This document shows positions 33,202-41,811 of a stretch of 64,000 nt of DNA, piece by piece. A program made the position numbers and the translations under genes. The notes under the pieces were generated by a model, which was not told the origin of the DNA, did no database searches, and worked only from the letters and a program-made list of their open reading frames with translations. The stretch's first letter is position 1. Each line of letters begins with the position of its first letter. The DNA comes from Bacillota bacterium (GTDB taxonomy: Bacteria; Bacillota; Clostridia; Christensenellales; SZUA-584), in assembly GCA_023410595.1 (NCBI GenBank), contig JAEYPO010000034.1, positions 1 through 64,000 of the forward strand, given 5' to 3'.

Positions 33202-33523
33202 TGTCGTTCCCCCATATATCGGAAATCTCGTTTATTATCTCTTTCATTTCGGCATCTTGGGCGAGCATGCGGGCTTTGTCAAGTGCATTGTTCGTACGCT
33301 GACGCCTGTCACAGAGCCCTAAGGCTTGCTCGAACGATATAAGCTTTTGTCTTGCCTTACTGATGCCGTCCCGCGCCGCCTGCCTTGACGTGCGCTCTAT
33401 CTCGGCGATCTCGGAAAGCGAGTAATCCTGGTTGTAATACATATCGCACAACCGCAGCTGTTTTTCGGTAAGCAGCCCCGAATATGTATCGAGCAGCATC
33501 ACGGTCTCAAGATCCTTCTCCAC
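33191..33523 (-). CDS. ylxM: YlxM/p13-like DNA-binding protein, SRP-associated
   Basis: A 110-residue all-helical protein with a sigma-70 region 4-like helix-turn-helix (LTEKQLRLCDMYYNQDYSLSEIAEIERTSRQAARDGISKARQKL). Homologues stimulate SRP function in streptococci and staphylococci. The start is GTG with AAAGGTGG six bases upstream. It is the first gene of the ylxM-ffh-rpsP-khpA-rimM-trmD transcript. Confidence 0.93.
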   Translation of the reverse strand: MEKDLETVMLLDTYSGLLTEKQLRLCDMYYNQDYSLSEIAEIERTSRQAARDGISKARQKLISFEQALGLCDRRQRTNNALDKARMLAQDAEMKEIINEISDIWGNDNGV

Positions 33524-33536
33524 CCCGGCCCACCTT

Positions 33537-33577
33537 TAAATAAAATAAAAGCTGTAAAGCTAATTTACTTCACAGCT
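33537..33577 (-). terminator. Terminator of ftsY/smc, with the next promoter's start inside its stem
   Basis: Arms AGCTGTGAAG (33568-33577) and CTTTACAGCT (33550-33559) are followed by TTTTATTTTATTT on the minus strand. The ylxM promoter's -10 box ends at 33578, one base from the stem. Confidence 0.7.
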
Positions 33578-33606
33578 ATTTTAATTTAAATTTAAGTTGT
33601 TGTCAA
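33578..33606 (-). promoter_or_regulatory. ylxM-ffh operon promoter
   Basis: TTGACA (33601-33606), 17 bases, TAAAAT (33578-33583) on the minus strand, within ten bases of the ftsY stop codon. The predicted RNA start near 33571 lies in the upstream arm of the terminator. Confidence 0.75.
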
Positions 33607-33612
33607 CAATGT

Positions 33613-34518
33613 TTATTCCAAAAGATTCGCCGCGAACGCTGCCGCGTCGAATGGCTGGAGGTCTTCCATGCCTTCGCCGACGCCTAGGAAAACGACGGGC
33701 AGATTGAGCTCCGCGGATATCGCGCATACTATGCCGCCCTTAGCGGTACCGTCTATCTTTGTAAGTATTATGCCCGAAAGGTCCGCGACCTGCTTGAATT
33801 CCCTCGCCTGTGCGATTGCGTTTTGTCCCGTCGTCGCGTCTATAACTAGGTATGTGCGCTTTTCAGCCTCGCCATACGACTTATCTATTACCCTGTTTAT
33901 CTTCTCAAGCTCGTTCATAAGGTTCTTCTTGTTGTGCAGGCGCCCCGCAGTATCGCAGATCAGCAGGTCGATATTGCGGTGCTTCGCGGAATCTATGGCG
34001 TCGAAAACTACTGCCGCGGGGTCCGCCCCCTCGCCGTATTTTATCACCTTCGCGCCCGAACGCTCGCCCCACTTTGTAAGCTGCTCCGCCGCCGCGGCAC
34101 GGAAAGTATCTGCTGCCGCAAGGTATACGCTTCGGCCTTTAGAAATATAATGATGCGCCATCTTGCCTATTGCAGTCGTCTTGCCCACGCCGTTCACGCC
34201 CACCACGAGCATCACGCACGGGAAACCAGGCTCGGGAAGGTCGAACGTCAAAAGCTCCGTTATTATGCCTGTAAGCAGCTCTTTTACGCCGGACGTCTCC
34301 GTTATCTTCCTGTCTCTTACTTCTTTGCGCAGCCGCTCCATTATTTTGCCCGCAGCTTCCACGCCTATGTCGCAGAGTATGAGCGTCTCTTCGAGCTCGT
34401 CGAAAAATTCATCGTCTATCTTCTTGAACGTAGCAATTATGCCGCCCACTTTGGACGATATATTATCGCGGGTCTTTTTAAGCCCGCCCTTTATCTTATC
34501 GAATATACTGTTATTCAT
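33613..34518 (-). CDS. ftsY: Signal recognition particle receptor FtsY
   Basis: Membrane-associated GTPase receptor for Ffh-ribosome complexes. The 301 residues are the NG domain with little of the acidic A domain found in enterobacteria: GVNGVGKTTAIGK near 107, DTFRAAA, DTAGRLHNK near 190 and TKIDGTAKGG near 250. GGAGAAGG precedes the ATG. Downstream of smc with a 42-base gap. Confidence 0.97.
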   Translation of the reverse strand: MNNSIFDKIKGGLKKTRDNISSKVGGIIATFKKIDDEFFDELEETLILCDIGVEAAGKIMERLRKEVRDRKITETSGVKELLTGIITELLTFDLPEPGFPCVMLVVGVNGVGKTTAIGKMAHHYISKGRSVYLAAADTFRAAAAEQLTKWGERSGAKVIKYGEGADPAAVVFDAIDSAKHRNIDLLICDTAGRLHNKKNLMNELEKINRVIDKSYGEAEKRTYLVIDATTGQNAIAQAREFKQVADLSGIILTKIDGTAKGGIVCAISAELNLPVVFLGVGEGMEDLQPFDAAAFAANLLE

Positions 34519-34560
34519 GCCTTCTCCGCCCTATAAAATGTGCAATTACGCGGTACAACT

Positions 34561-37500
34561 TTAGTCAAGCCGCACGGAAAGCAGCTTGGAAACGCCTTTT
34601 TCCTCCATTGCGAAACCGTAAAGGCTGTCGCATATTACCATAGTGGGCTTTTTGTGCGTAATCACAATGAACTGCATATTCTGCGCATATTTCTGCAGAT
34701 ACTCCGCGAGCTTGTATACGTTAGCGTCGTCGAGCGCAGCGTCAATCTCATCGAGTATGCACACGGGCGACGGGTTTATCTTTAAGAGAGCAAACAGCAG
34801 CGCTATTGCTGTGAGCGCCTTCTCACCGCCCGAGAGCAGCGATATCTTCTGCAGCTTCTTACCCGGCGGCTCCGCTATTATCTCTATGCCGCACTCCATA
34901 ATATCCTGATCGTCCTCGAGCACCAACCGCGCGCTTCCGCCATTGAACAGCTCCTGGAACGTCTGGTTGAAGTACCTGTTAATCTGCTCGAAGCTCGTTT
35001 TAAAAGTCTTTCTCATCTCGTCGAGCAGCGACGCTATCAGCTTGTGCAGGTCTTCTTCGGCGACGATAAGGTCGTCTTTTTGTGTGGTCAGCGTCTCCAT
35101 GCGGTTTTTAAGCTCGGCGTAATCTTCTATGGCGTTTGCGTTTACGCTGCCTATATCCCTTATCTTTTCCCTTATCTGCTCTGCTTCATTCTGCGCTTCC
35201 GATATGTTGATCTGCTCACGTTCGGGAAGCGCGTTGGCGTATGTAAGCCTGTACGTATCCCAGAGCTTGTTCTGCGCTTCCTGTATGCTTGTATCCGCCT
35301 TTTCGATGTTGAAATCCGTACGCATCAGCTTCTCGCCGAGATCGCTTATATCCTTGCGCAGAGAGATAATGTTTTCGTCCTGCTGTGCAAGCGCTTTATT
35401 GAGGCTTTCCCTTTCACCCAATATATCGCTCTGGCTTTTTCTAATCTGCTCCGTTGCCGACGTCTTTTGTTTATGATGCATTTCAAGCTGCTGCCTGAGC
35501 TTTAACAGGTTTTCCTCGCTCTCGGCGTTCAGTTCGAGCGTCTTGTTTTTCATCGCCTTTGATTTATCAAGCTCCAGCTTCTCGCGCTCTATGCGTTTGT
35601 TGTCGCTTTCCAGCGACGCGCTTTCCCTGTGAAGCTCGGCTATCCTTATATCCGCGTCGTGCAGCAGCTTTCGCTTGTCATCCACGACGGAAGCGTTCCT
35701 GCTGTATTCTTCCTCCAGCCTCTTATAGTCTTCGTCCTTTGTTTCGCTTATATGCTCAAGATCATTGCGCAGCGCGTCGTATTCGGCAAGCTGCCCCGCT
35801 GCGGAGGAAAGAGCGCCTTCAAGCTCTTCTCGCTGAGCCCTGCATTCGTTTATAGATTTTTCTGTTTCGGCGGCAGAAACTTCCGCGGCTTCGAGCTTTT
35901 CCCGTGCGGCCGACATATCGACTTCGTTGGTATGAAGCTGCTGGCGCGCGCTTTCTATATCTTCAAGTATCGACTCGTATTCTCTTTGTTTTGCGGCGAT
36001 AACGGCTTCTATCTCTGATATCTTAGAGGACAGCTCCGTTTCGCGGGATTTAAGCTCTTCCTCTTTTCTGTCGCGAGATATAAGGCCTGATACCTCACGC
36101 TTTGTGCTGCCGCCGGTTATAGCTCCTCCCGGGTTGAATATGTCGCCGTCTATGGTTACCGCGCGAAAAGAGTAACCGTTCTCGCGCATTATGCTTATAG
36201 CCGTGTCGCTGCTATCAACTATCACCGTGCGCCCCAGCAGGAAGTCCGCCGCTTTTTTTACATCCCCGCCGCAAGAAACGAGATCGCTCGCTACGCCGTA
36301 TACGCCTTTTTCTTTCAGCGATTTTCTTTCCTGGTCGCTTAAATAGCGCGGACGCAGCGCGCTTAAGGGAAGGAAAGTTACCCTGCCCAAGTCGTTACTG
36401 CGAAGGAACGATATAAGCGACTTAGCGTCGTCCTCGTCGCCAACCACAATATCCTGAAGCGCTTGCCCCAGGCATATCTCTATCGCGGTTTCAAACTTCT
36501 GCGGTACGCTTATAAGATCGGCAAAAGTACCCTTTATCTTCCGCGCCAGCCCGCCGTCCTGTTTCGCGGCATTCATCAGCCGTTTTACGCTGCCAATATA
36601 GCCTTCGTAGCTGTTTTTCATGTCGCCGAGCATGCGCAATGACGAGGAGCAGGCAGCGTGTTCGCGCTTTAAGCCTTCAATAGACTTTACAAGCGCTGCC
36701 GATTCTTCCTGCGCTTTATTCCTTACGGAAACGTACCCGTTGTAGCGTTCCCTTATCTCAGAGCTTTTGGCAGCCGAGAGTTCAAGCTCGCCTTTCAGCC
36801 TTAACTGCAGCGCCGAATACTCCGCGCGCTGTTTTTCGAGCGCCTCCTGGCGCTGCGCCGCTTCGTCTGCCTGACGCGCCAGGAACTGCTGCTTTTCATT
36901 AAGTGCGGAAAGCGCGCTCTTTACGTCCCCTATTTTCTCTATTGCCGTAAGCCTGTCAACCTGCGCGGCTTCTATTGTTTTTACCCTGTCCTGATAGTCG
37001 CCTGTAAGCTTTGCTATCTCGGCGTTTATTTGAGAAGCTATGTTTTTAAGGGCTTCTATTTCTTTATCTATGTCGTTTATGCGCCGCTCGTTGCCCGCTA
37101 TGCTTTCATCGAGAGCGCCGCGCTTTGCGACTAATTCCTTTATTTCCTCCTCAATGCGCCGCGAATCCTTTTCGAGGTTTGCCATTCGCTCGTTGCAGAG
37201 CTTAATCTCTCCTTCGACGCGCTGCGCTTCGGCAAGGCTTACGCTCAGCTTGTCGGAAAGCTCGCTGCCCGCCTTTTCCAGCGTCTTCGCGTTTTCCTGC
37301 TCGGCCAGAAACAACTGCCCCAGTTCTTTTAATTCCGCTTGTTTTCTTTCGCGCTCCTCAGAAAGCGACAGCTTTGTCTGCTTTAGTTTTTCTATTCTGT
37401 CCTTGCCGCTTTCATAGCTGTGAAGAAACAGGTTAACTTCGAGGTGCTTAAGCCTGTCTGTTAGCTTTAAGTATTCCATGGCCTCGTCCGCCTGTATTTT

Positions 37501-38115
37501 AAGCGGTTCGAGCCGCATCCGCTGCTCCTGAAGTATGTCCTCTATGCGTATGAGGTTAAAGCGAGTCTTCTCAAGCTTGCGCTCCGCATCCTCTTTACGC
37601 ACGCGGTATTTCATTATGCCGGACGCCTCTTCAAACACACGCCTTCTGTCCAGAGAACGCTCGCTCAGTATCTCGTCTATCCTGCCCTGGCCTATGATGG
37701 AATAGCCTTCCTTGCCAATGCCCGTGTCGCGGAACATTGAAAGTATATCCTTAAGCCTGCATTTCGTGCCGTTTATAAAATACTCGCCCTCGCCCGAGCT
37801 GTAGAGCTTGCGCGTTACCTGTATTTCGGAGAACGCTGAACCCACGCGATTGTCGCTGTTGTCGAATATAAGCGAGACCTCGCAGAACGAGCGCGGCTTG
37901 CGCGCCTGCGTGCCGGCAAATATAACGTCCTGCATAACGCTGCCCCGAAGCGTTTTGGGGCTCTGTTCTCCCAGCACCCATCTAACCGCGTCGGAAACAT
38001 TGCTCTTGCCGCTTCCATTAGGGCCGACCACTCCCGTTATCGACCCGTTCATATTCATGACCGTTTTTTCCGGGAACGATTTGAATCCCGACATTTCTAT
38101 GGACTTCAGAAACAA
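34561..38115 (-). CDS. smc: Chromosome segregation protein SMC
   Basis: The condensin ATPase that compacts and separates replicated chromosomes with ScpA and ScpB. The 1184 residues are the normal length: head with GPNGSGKSNVSDAVRWVLGE (Walker A near 32), two long coiled coils (about 170-500 and 670-1020) around a hinge (about 510-640, GYIGSVKRLM to GGAITGGSTKREVSG), then signature LLSGGEKALTAIALLFA and Walker B CILDEIDAALDD. The start is TTG (MFLKSIEMSGFKSF); the ribosome site is weak (AAGGCGGG, distant). rnc, often upstream, is absent. Confidence 0.97.
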   Translation of the reverse strand: MFLKSIEMSGFKSFPEKTVMNMNGSITGVVGPNGSGKSNVSDAVRWVLGEQSPKTLRGSVMQDVIFAGTQARKPRSFCEVSLIFDNSDNRVGSAFSEIQVTRKLYSSGEGEYFINGTKCRLKDILSMFRDTGIGKEGYSIIGQGRIDEILSERSLDRRRVFEEASGIMKYRVRKEDAERKLEKTRFNLIRIEDILQEQRMRLEPLKIQADEAMEYLKLTDRLKHLEVNLFLHSYESGKDRIEKLKQTKLSLSEERERKQAELKELGQLFLAEQENAKTLEKAGSELSDKLSVSLAEAQRVEGEIKLCNERMANLEKDSRRIEEEIKELVAKRGALDESIAGNERRINDIDKEIEALKNIASQINAEIAKLTGDYQDRVKTIEAAQVDRLTAIEKIGDVKSALSALNEKQQFLARQADEAAQRQEALEKQRAEYSALQLRLKGELELSAAKSSEIRERYNGYVSVRNKAQEESAALVKSIEGLKREHAACSSSLRMLGDMKNSYEGYIGSVKRLMNAAKQDGGLARKIKGTFADLISVPQKFETAIEICLGQALQDIVVGDEDDAKSLISFLRSNDLGRVTFLPLSALRPRYLSDQERKSLKEKGVYGVASDLVSCGGDVKKAADFLLGRTVIVDSSDTAISIMRENGYSFRAVTIDGDIFNPGGAITGGSTKREVSGLISRDRKEEELKSRETELSSKISEIEAVIAAKQREYESILEDIESARQQLHTNEVDMSAAREKLEAAEVSAAETEKSINECRAQREELEGALSSAAGQLAEYDALRNDLEHISETKDEDYKRLEEEYSRNASVVDDKRKLLHDADIRIAELHRESASLESDNKRIEREKLELDKSKAMKNKTLELNAESEENLLKLRQQLEMHHKQKTSATEQIRKSQSDILGERESLNKALAQQDENIISLRKDISDLGEKLMRTDFNIEKADTSIQEAQNKLWDTYRLTYANALPEREQINISEAQNEAEQIREKIRDIGSVNANAIEDYAELKNRMETLTTQKDDLIVAEEDLHKLIASLLDEMRKTFKTSFEQINRYFNQTFQELFNGGSARLVLEDDQDIMECGIEIIAEPPGKKLQKISLLSGGEKALTAIALLFALLKINPSPVCILDEIDAALDDANVYKLAEYLQKYAQNMQFIVITHKKPTMVICDSLYGFAMEEKGVSKLLSVRLD

Positions 38116-38206
38116 TATTCAAGCCCGCCTTCAATATGAAATCATTGAGCGAAAGACCGCTCTTAACAAACTGCTTAAGACCTGCAAATAGTAGTCCTGC
38201 AAAAAA

Positions 38207-38226
38207 AAATCGGCTTAAGCCGAGAT
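38207..38226 (-). terminator. spoVS terminator
   Basis: The self-complementary ATCGGCTTAAGCCGAT followed by a run of T residues on the minus strand, directly after spoVS. Confidence 0.85.
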
Positions 38227-38236
38227 GATTTAAGCT

Positions 38237-38497
38237 TTAGCGTATCTCCACAAATAGTTTTATGGAGGTCCTCGTTACCCCGTCTATTTCAACGTTAGCA
38301 AACGCAGGTATTACAACAAGGTCTATCCCCCTTGGCGCCATAAACCCCCTTGTAATAGCTATAGCCTTAATCGCCTGATTGACAGCGCCCGCGCCTACCG
38401 CAATGACCTCCGCCTTGTGATAATCGTTTACCATGGCGGCTATGGCGCCCGCAACTGATTTAGGTTGTGATTTTGTCGAAACTCTTAATGGCTCCAT
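38237..38497 (-). CDS. spoVS: Stage V sporulation protein S
   Basis: An 86-residue Alba-like protein required for progression past stage V of sporulation in Bacillus. The sequence MEPLRVSTKSQPKSVAGAIAAMV and ITRGFMAPRGIDLVVIPAFANVEIDG is highly typical. It has its own terminator and lies between trxA and smc. Its presence supports a spore-forming host; SpoVS is also found in some non-sporulating bacteria. Confidence 0.96.
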   Translation of the reverse strand: MEPLRVSTKSQPKSVAGAIAAMVNDYHKAEVIAVGAGAVNQAIKAIAITRGFMAPRGIDLVVIPAFANVEIDGVTRTSIKLFVEIR

Positions 38498-38563
38498 AAT
38501 AACCCCAACTAAAATACATGATGCCTAATTATAGCAAATAAAAATTCAGATGTATAGATTTAT

Positions 38564-38890
38564 TTATAAAACAGTATCTATCATATTTTTTATCTTGTCT
38601 TTGCCCACCACGCCGACGGTTTTTTGAACGGCCTTTCCGTCCTTGAAAAGTATTAACGTGGGTATGCTCATTACGCCGAACTTCTGGGCAAGCGCTTCCT
38701 GTTCGTCTATATTTATTTTACCGACCAGTATTTTTCCCTCGTAATTCAGCGCTATCTCGTCCACGACGGGCGAAAGCATGCGGCAGGGCGTGCACCATTC
38801 CGCCCAGAAATCGACCAAAACAGGCTTGTCGCTTTTTATTACGGTATCGTTGAAATTCTCGTTCGTTATTTCTGTAGTTTTATCTGACAT
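38564..38890 (-). CDS. trxA: Thioredoxin
   Basis: A 108-residue dithiol redox protein. The active site is WCTPC (Cys33, Cys36) instead of the common WCGPC; Thr at this position occurs in some thioredoxins and may shift the redox potential. The cis-proline segment MSIPTLILF is intact. CAAGGAG precedes the ATG. It begins two bases after rseC and is the last gene of the T-box-controlled hisS string. Confidence 0.95.
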   Translation of the reverse strand: MSDKTTEITNENFNDTVIKSDKPVLVDFWAEWCTPCRMLSPVVDEIALNYEGKILVGKINIDEQEALAQKFGVMSIPTLILFKDGKAVQKTVGVVGKDKIKNMIDTVL

Positions 38891-38892
38891 CG

Positions 38893-39351
38893 TTATACTC
38901 CTTGATCATTACATTTCGTTTGTTTATCTTCTTTTCTGTCTACCATCCGGTATACGTTCGTAACAGTCTTATTATATAACGGATACGCCGCTTTTAACAG
39001 CAAAAAGGATAAAATGGCAAAAATAATTCCGCAAAGAGCCATGGTTACGTCCGTATTCCGGAATACTCCCCACACGCCGGACAAAAGCCAGCCGAAAGCA
39101 ACTCCCAGTATCAGCATAATGAGGGGAACTACATAAGCTATAGCGGAGGCTTTCAAAGCCTTTTTCATCGCTATCTCAACAGAAACGTAATCCCCTGCCG
39201 CCACGTTTAGTTTGTTCTCCATTTCAACGACTATCTCATTCTGCGTGGATAAAAGCCCGCAAGCGCCGCATTTCCCGCACGCGGACGTACGGTGGAACTT
39301 TACATACGCTGTATTTCCCTTTATGTCCACGACTTCTCCATATTCAGTCAT
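38893..39351 (-). CDS. RseC/MucC-like membrane protein
   Basis: A 152-residue SoxR-reducing-system/RseC family protein. The N-terminal cytoplasmic part has a cysteine cluster CGKCGACG (near 25-32) that may bind an Fe-S cluster or reduce partners, followed by two transmembrane helices (about 72-95 and 102-122). In enterobacteria RseC helps reduce SoxR; in Clostridia the role is undefined and probably electron-transfer related. GGGAGG precedes the ATG, which overlaps the tcdA end by eight bases. Coupling to thioredoxin downstream fits a redox function. Confidence 0.88.
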   Translation of the reverse strand: MTEYGEVVDIKGNTAYVKFHRTSACGKCGACGLLSTQNEIVVEMENKLNVAAGDYVSVEIAMKKALKASAIAYVVPLIMLILGVAFGWLLSGVWGVFRNTDVTMALCGIIFAILSFLLLKAAYPLYNKTVTNVYRMVDRKEDKQTKCNDQGV

Positions 39352-40033
39352 GTATTCCTCCCGCGATATCCCTTATCACTTCTCCGGCCAATGTAAGCCC
39401 GCAGAGCCCCGGCATATACGAAACGCTCGATATAGGCTCTCCCGCCGCCGGAGTCAGCATTGCCTGCTCGTCGCAGCAAACGCACTTTAATTTTTCTATA
39501 TTTCTTTTGCGCAGCTCCCTGCGCATTACTTTTGCGAGCCCGTCGTTCTTTGTCTCCATTATGTCCATCACGCGGAATATACCGCTCATCCTGTTGCCAG
39601 CGCCCATTGCGGAAATTACGGGTATGCCCGCCCGCCTGCACGCCGATATTATAGCGAGCTTAGCCGTCACATTGTCCACGGCGTCCACCGCATACGTAAT
39701 TCCTTCGATAAGCGAGGCAATATTCCCTTCCTCCACGAATATCTTTTCAGCAGTTACTCTGCAGCCGGGGTTAATATCATGTATACGCGCTTTCATCAGC
39801 TCGACTTTAGGCTTGCCCACCGTGCTTAACAACGCAATTATCTGGCGGTTTATGTTCGTTGCTTCAACGTCGTCGCTGTCAACGAGCGTTATACCGCCCA
39901 CGGCCGCCCTTGCCAGCGCCTCGGCCGCGTAGCCGCCCACGCCGCCTATGCCGAACACGGCAACGCGAGCGTCATTAAGCCTCTTTATTCCTTCTTGTCC
40001 TATAAGCTTTTCCTGCCGCGAGAAATCGCTCAA
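39344..40033 (-). CDS. tcdA: tRNA threonylcarbamoyladenosine dehydratase (TcdA, ThiF/E1-like)
   Basis: ATP-dependent dehydratase that converts t6A to cyclic ct6A at position 37 of ANN-decoding tRNAs. The 229 residues show the E1-like nucleotide motif VFGIGGVGGYAAEALARAAVGGITLVD (near 30) and DSDDVEATNINRQ. Two cysteines in CVCC (near 187) are conserved in many members. The start is TTG, overlapping the aspS stop by four bases. Being coupled to tRNA synthetases suits a tRNA modification enzyme. Confidence 0.92.
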   Translation of the reverse strand: MSDFSRQEKLIGQEGIKRLNDARVAVFGIGGVGGYAAEALARAAVGGITLVDSDDVEATNINRQIIALLSTVGKPKVELMKARIHDINPGCRVTAEKIFVEEGNIASLIEGITYAVDAVDNVTAKLAIISACRRAGIPVISAMGAGNRMSGIFRVMDIMETKNDGLAKVMRRELRKRNIEKLKCVCCDEQAMLTPAAGEPISSVSYMPGLCGLTLAGEVIRDIAGGIHD

Positions 40034-41811
40034 ACCTTTACCTTCAATCCCAGCTCTTTAAGCTGCTTTTCGGATACAACAGTAGGCGCGCCCGTCATCG
40101 GGCAGGACGCGTTCTGCACTTTGGGGAAAGCTATGACGTCACGTATTGACTGCCGCCCGAGCAGCAGCATAGCGAGCCTGTCGAGCCCTAAAGCCAGCCC
40201 GCCGTGAGGAGGAGCGCCGTATTTGAGCGCTTCGAGCAGGAATCCGAAGTTCTCCCACGCCTGTTCCTTCGTAAATCCCAAAGCTTTGAGCATCCTCTCC
40301 TGCACTTCCGTGTCGTGTATCCTTATGCTTCCGCCGCCCAGCTCGTTGCCATTCAGTACTATATCGTATGCTTTGGCATATACGTTCGCCTGATCCGTTT
40401 CCAGCTTATCTAAGTCCTCGTCCTTAGGAGACGTGAACGGATGGTGCATAGCAACATACCGCTTTTCTTCCTCGCTGTACTCGAACTGCGGGAAGTCGAC
40501 TACCCAAAGCAGGTTGTAAGCGTTCTCGTCAATGAGGCCAAGCTTTTCCGCCAGCTTCAAGCGCAGGTTTCCCAGCGAGTCATATACTACCTTGTTTTTG
40601 TCTCCTACGAAGAAAATAAGATCACCCGTCTGCGCGTCTGTGCGCTTTAACAGAGCGTCCAGCTCTTCCTCGCTGAAGAACTTCGTTATGGGCGACTGCA
40701 TGCCTTCTTCTTTCATCGATATCCAGGCCATGCCTTTAGCGCCGTACACCTTTACAAAATCCACGAGCGCATCTATCTCGCGCCTAGCGAACTTGTCTAC
40801 CGCGCCCTTCACGTTTAAAGCTCTTACGCTGCCGCCGTTCTTTACGACGGATGAAAACACCTGAAAACCGGAGGTTTCCACGATATCGCTTACGTTAACA
40901 AGTTCGAGCCCGAAACGCGTGTCTGGCTTATCGGAGCCGTACCTGTCCATAGCTTCTTTCCACGTAATGCGCAGCAACGGCAGTGCTATGTCCATATCAA
41001 GCACCTGCTTGAATACGTGAGCTATAAGCCCTTCGTTAAGCGCTATCACGTCGTCCACGTCCACGAACGACATCTCAAGATCGATCTGCGTGAATTCCGG
41101 CTGGCGGTCGGCGCGCAGGTCTTCGTCGCGGAAGCATTTTACTATCTGATAATACCTGTCGAAGCCCGACACCATAAGCACCTGCTTCAATGTCTGCGGC
41201 GACTGGGGCAGCGCGTAAAACGTGCCTTCATGTACCCTTGAGGGCACAAGGTAGTCTCTCGCACCTTCCGGCGTGCTCTTGGTAAGCATCGGCGTCTCTA
41301 TGTCTACAAAGCCGTTGCTGTTAAGGTATTCCCTCGCCGCGTTGGTTATTTTACTCCTGACAAGCAGATTTTTCTGCATCACAGGCCTTCGAAGATCGAG
41401 ATACCTGTATTTTAAGCGCACTTCTTCCCTTACGGGCGAATCGTCGGAGATCTCAAACGGCGGCGTCTGCGCCTTATTGAAAACCTTAAGCTCCTTTACC
41501 TTTACCTCGATAAGCCCGGTGGGCAGCTTTTCATTGACAGTCTCAGGATCGCGCTTTATTATCTTGCCCCTTACGGCAATAACAAACTCGCTGCGCAGAC
41601 TCTCTGCGCGCGCAAAGTCGCCTTCGAGAAACGACTCGTCGAACACTATCTGCATAATGCCCGTCCTGTCCCTTAAGTCCACAAAGATAAGAGACCCTAA
41701 GTTCCTTCTAGTCTGCACCCATCCCATCAGCGTAACGTCGCGCCCCACGTCGCTTAGCGTAAAATTCTCGCAATAGTCTGTTCTTTTCCACCCCTGCATA
41801 AACTCGCTCAT
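40030..41811 (-). CDS. aspS: Aspartyl-tRNA synthetase
   Basis: Charges tRNA-Asp (a bacterial-type AspRS, 593 residues). It has the N-terminal OB-fold anticodon domain (VTLMGWVQTRRNLGSLIFVDLRDRTG), class II motif 2 (FRDEDLRADRQPEFTQID near 220), the bacterial GAD insert (about 300-410) and motif 3 (GGLALGLDRLAMLLLG near 550). Whether it also charges tRNA-Asn cannot be decided here. Its ATG overlaps the hisS stop by four bases. Confidence 0.97.
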   Translation of the reverse strand: MSEFMQGWKRTDYCENFTLSDVGRDVTLMGWVQTRRNLGSLIFVDLRDRTGIMQIVFDESFLEGDFARAESLRSEFVIAVRGKIIKRDPETVNEKLPTGLIEVKVKELKVFNKAQTPPFEISDDSPVREEVRLKYRYLDLRRPVMQKNLLVRSKITNAAREYLNSNGFVDIETPMLTKSTPEGARDYLVPSRVHEGTFYALPQSPQTLKQVLMVSGFDRYYQIVKCFRDEDLRADRQPEFTQIDLEMSFVDVDDVIALNEGLIAHVFKQVLDMDIALPLLRITWKEAMDRYGSDKPDTRFGLELVNVSDIVETSGFQVFSSVVKNGGSVRALNVKGAVDKFARREIDALVDFVKVYGAKGMAWISMKEEGMQSPITKFFSEEELDALLKRTDAQTGDLIFFVGDKNKVVYDSLGNLRLKLAEKLGLIDENAYNLLWVVDFPQFEYSEEEKRYVAMHHPFTSPKDEDLDKLETDQANVYAKAYDIVLNGNELGGGSIRIHDTEVQERMLKALGFTKEQAWENFGFLLEALKYGAPPHGGLALGLDRLAMLLLGRQSIRDVIAFPKVQNASCPMTGAPTVVSEKQLKELGLKVKV

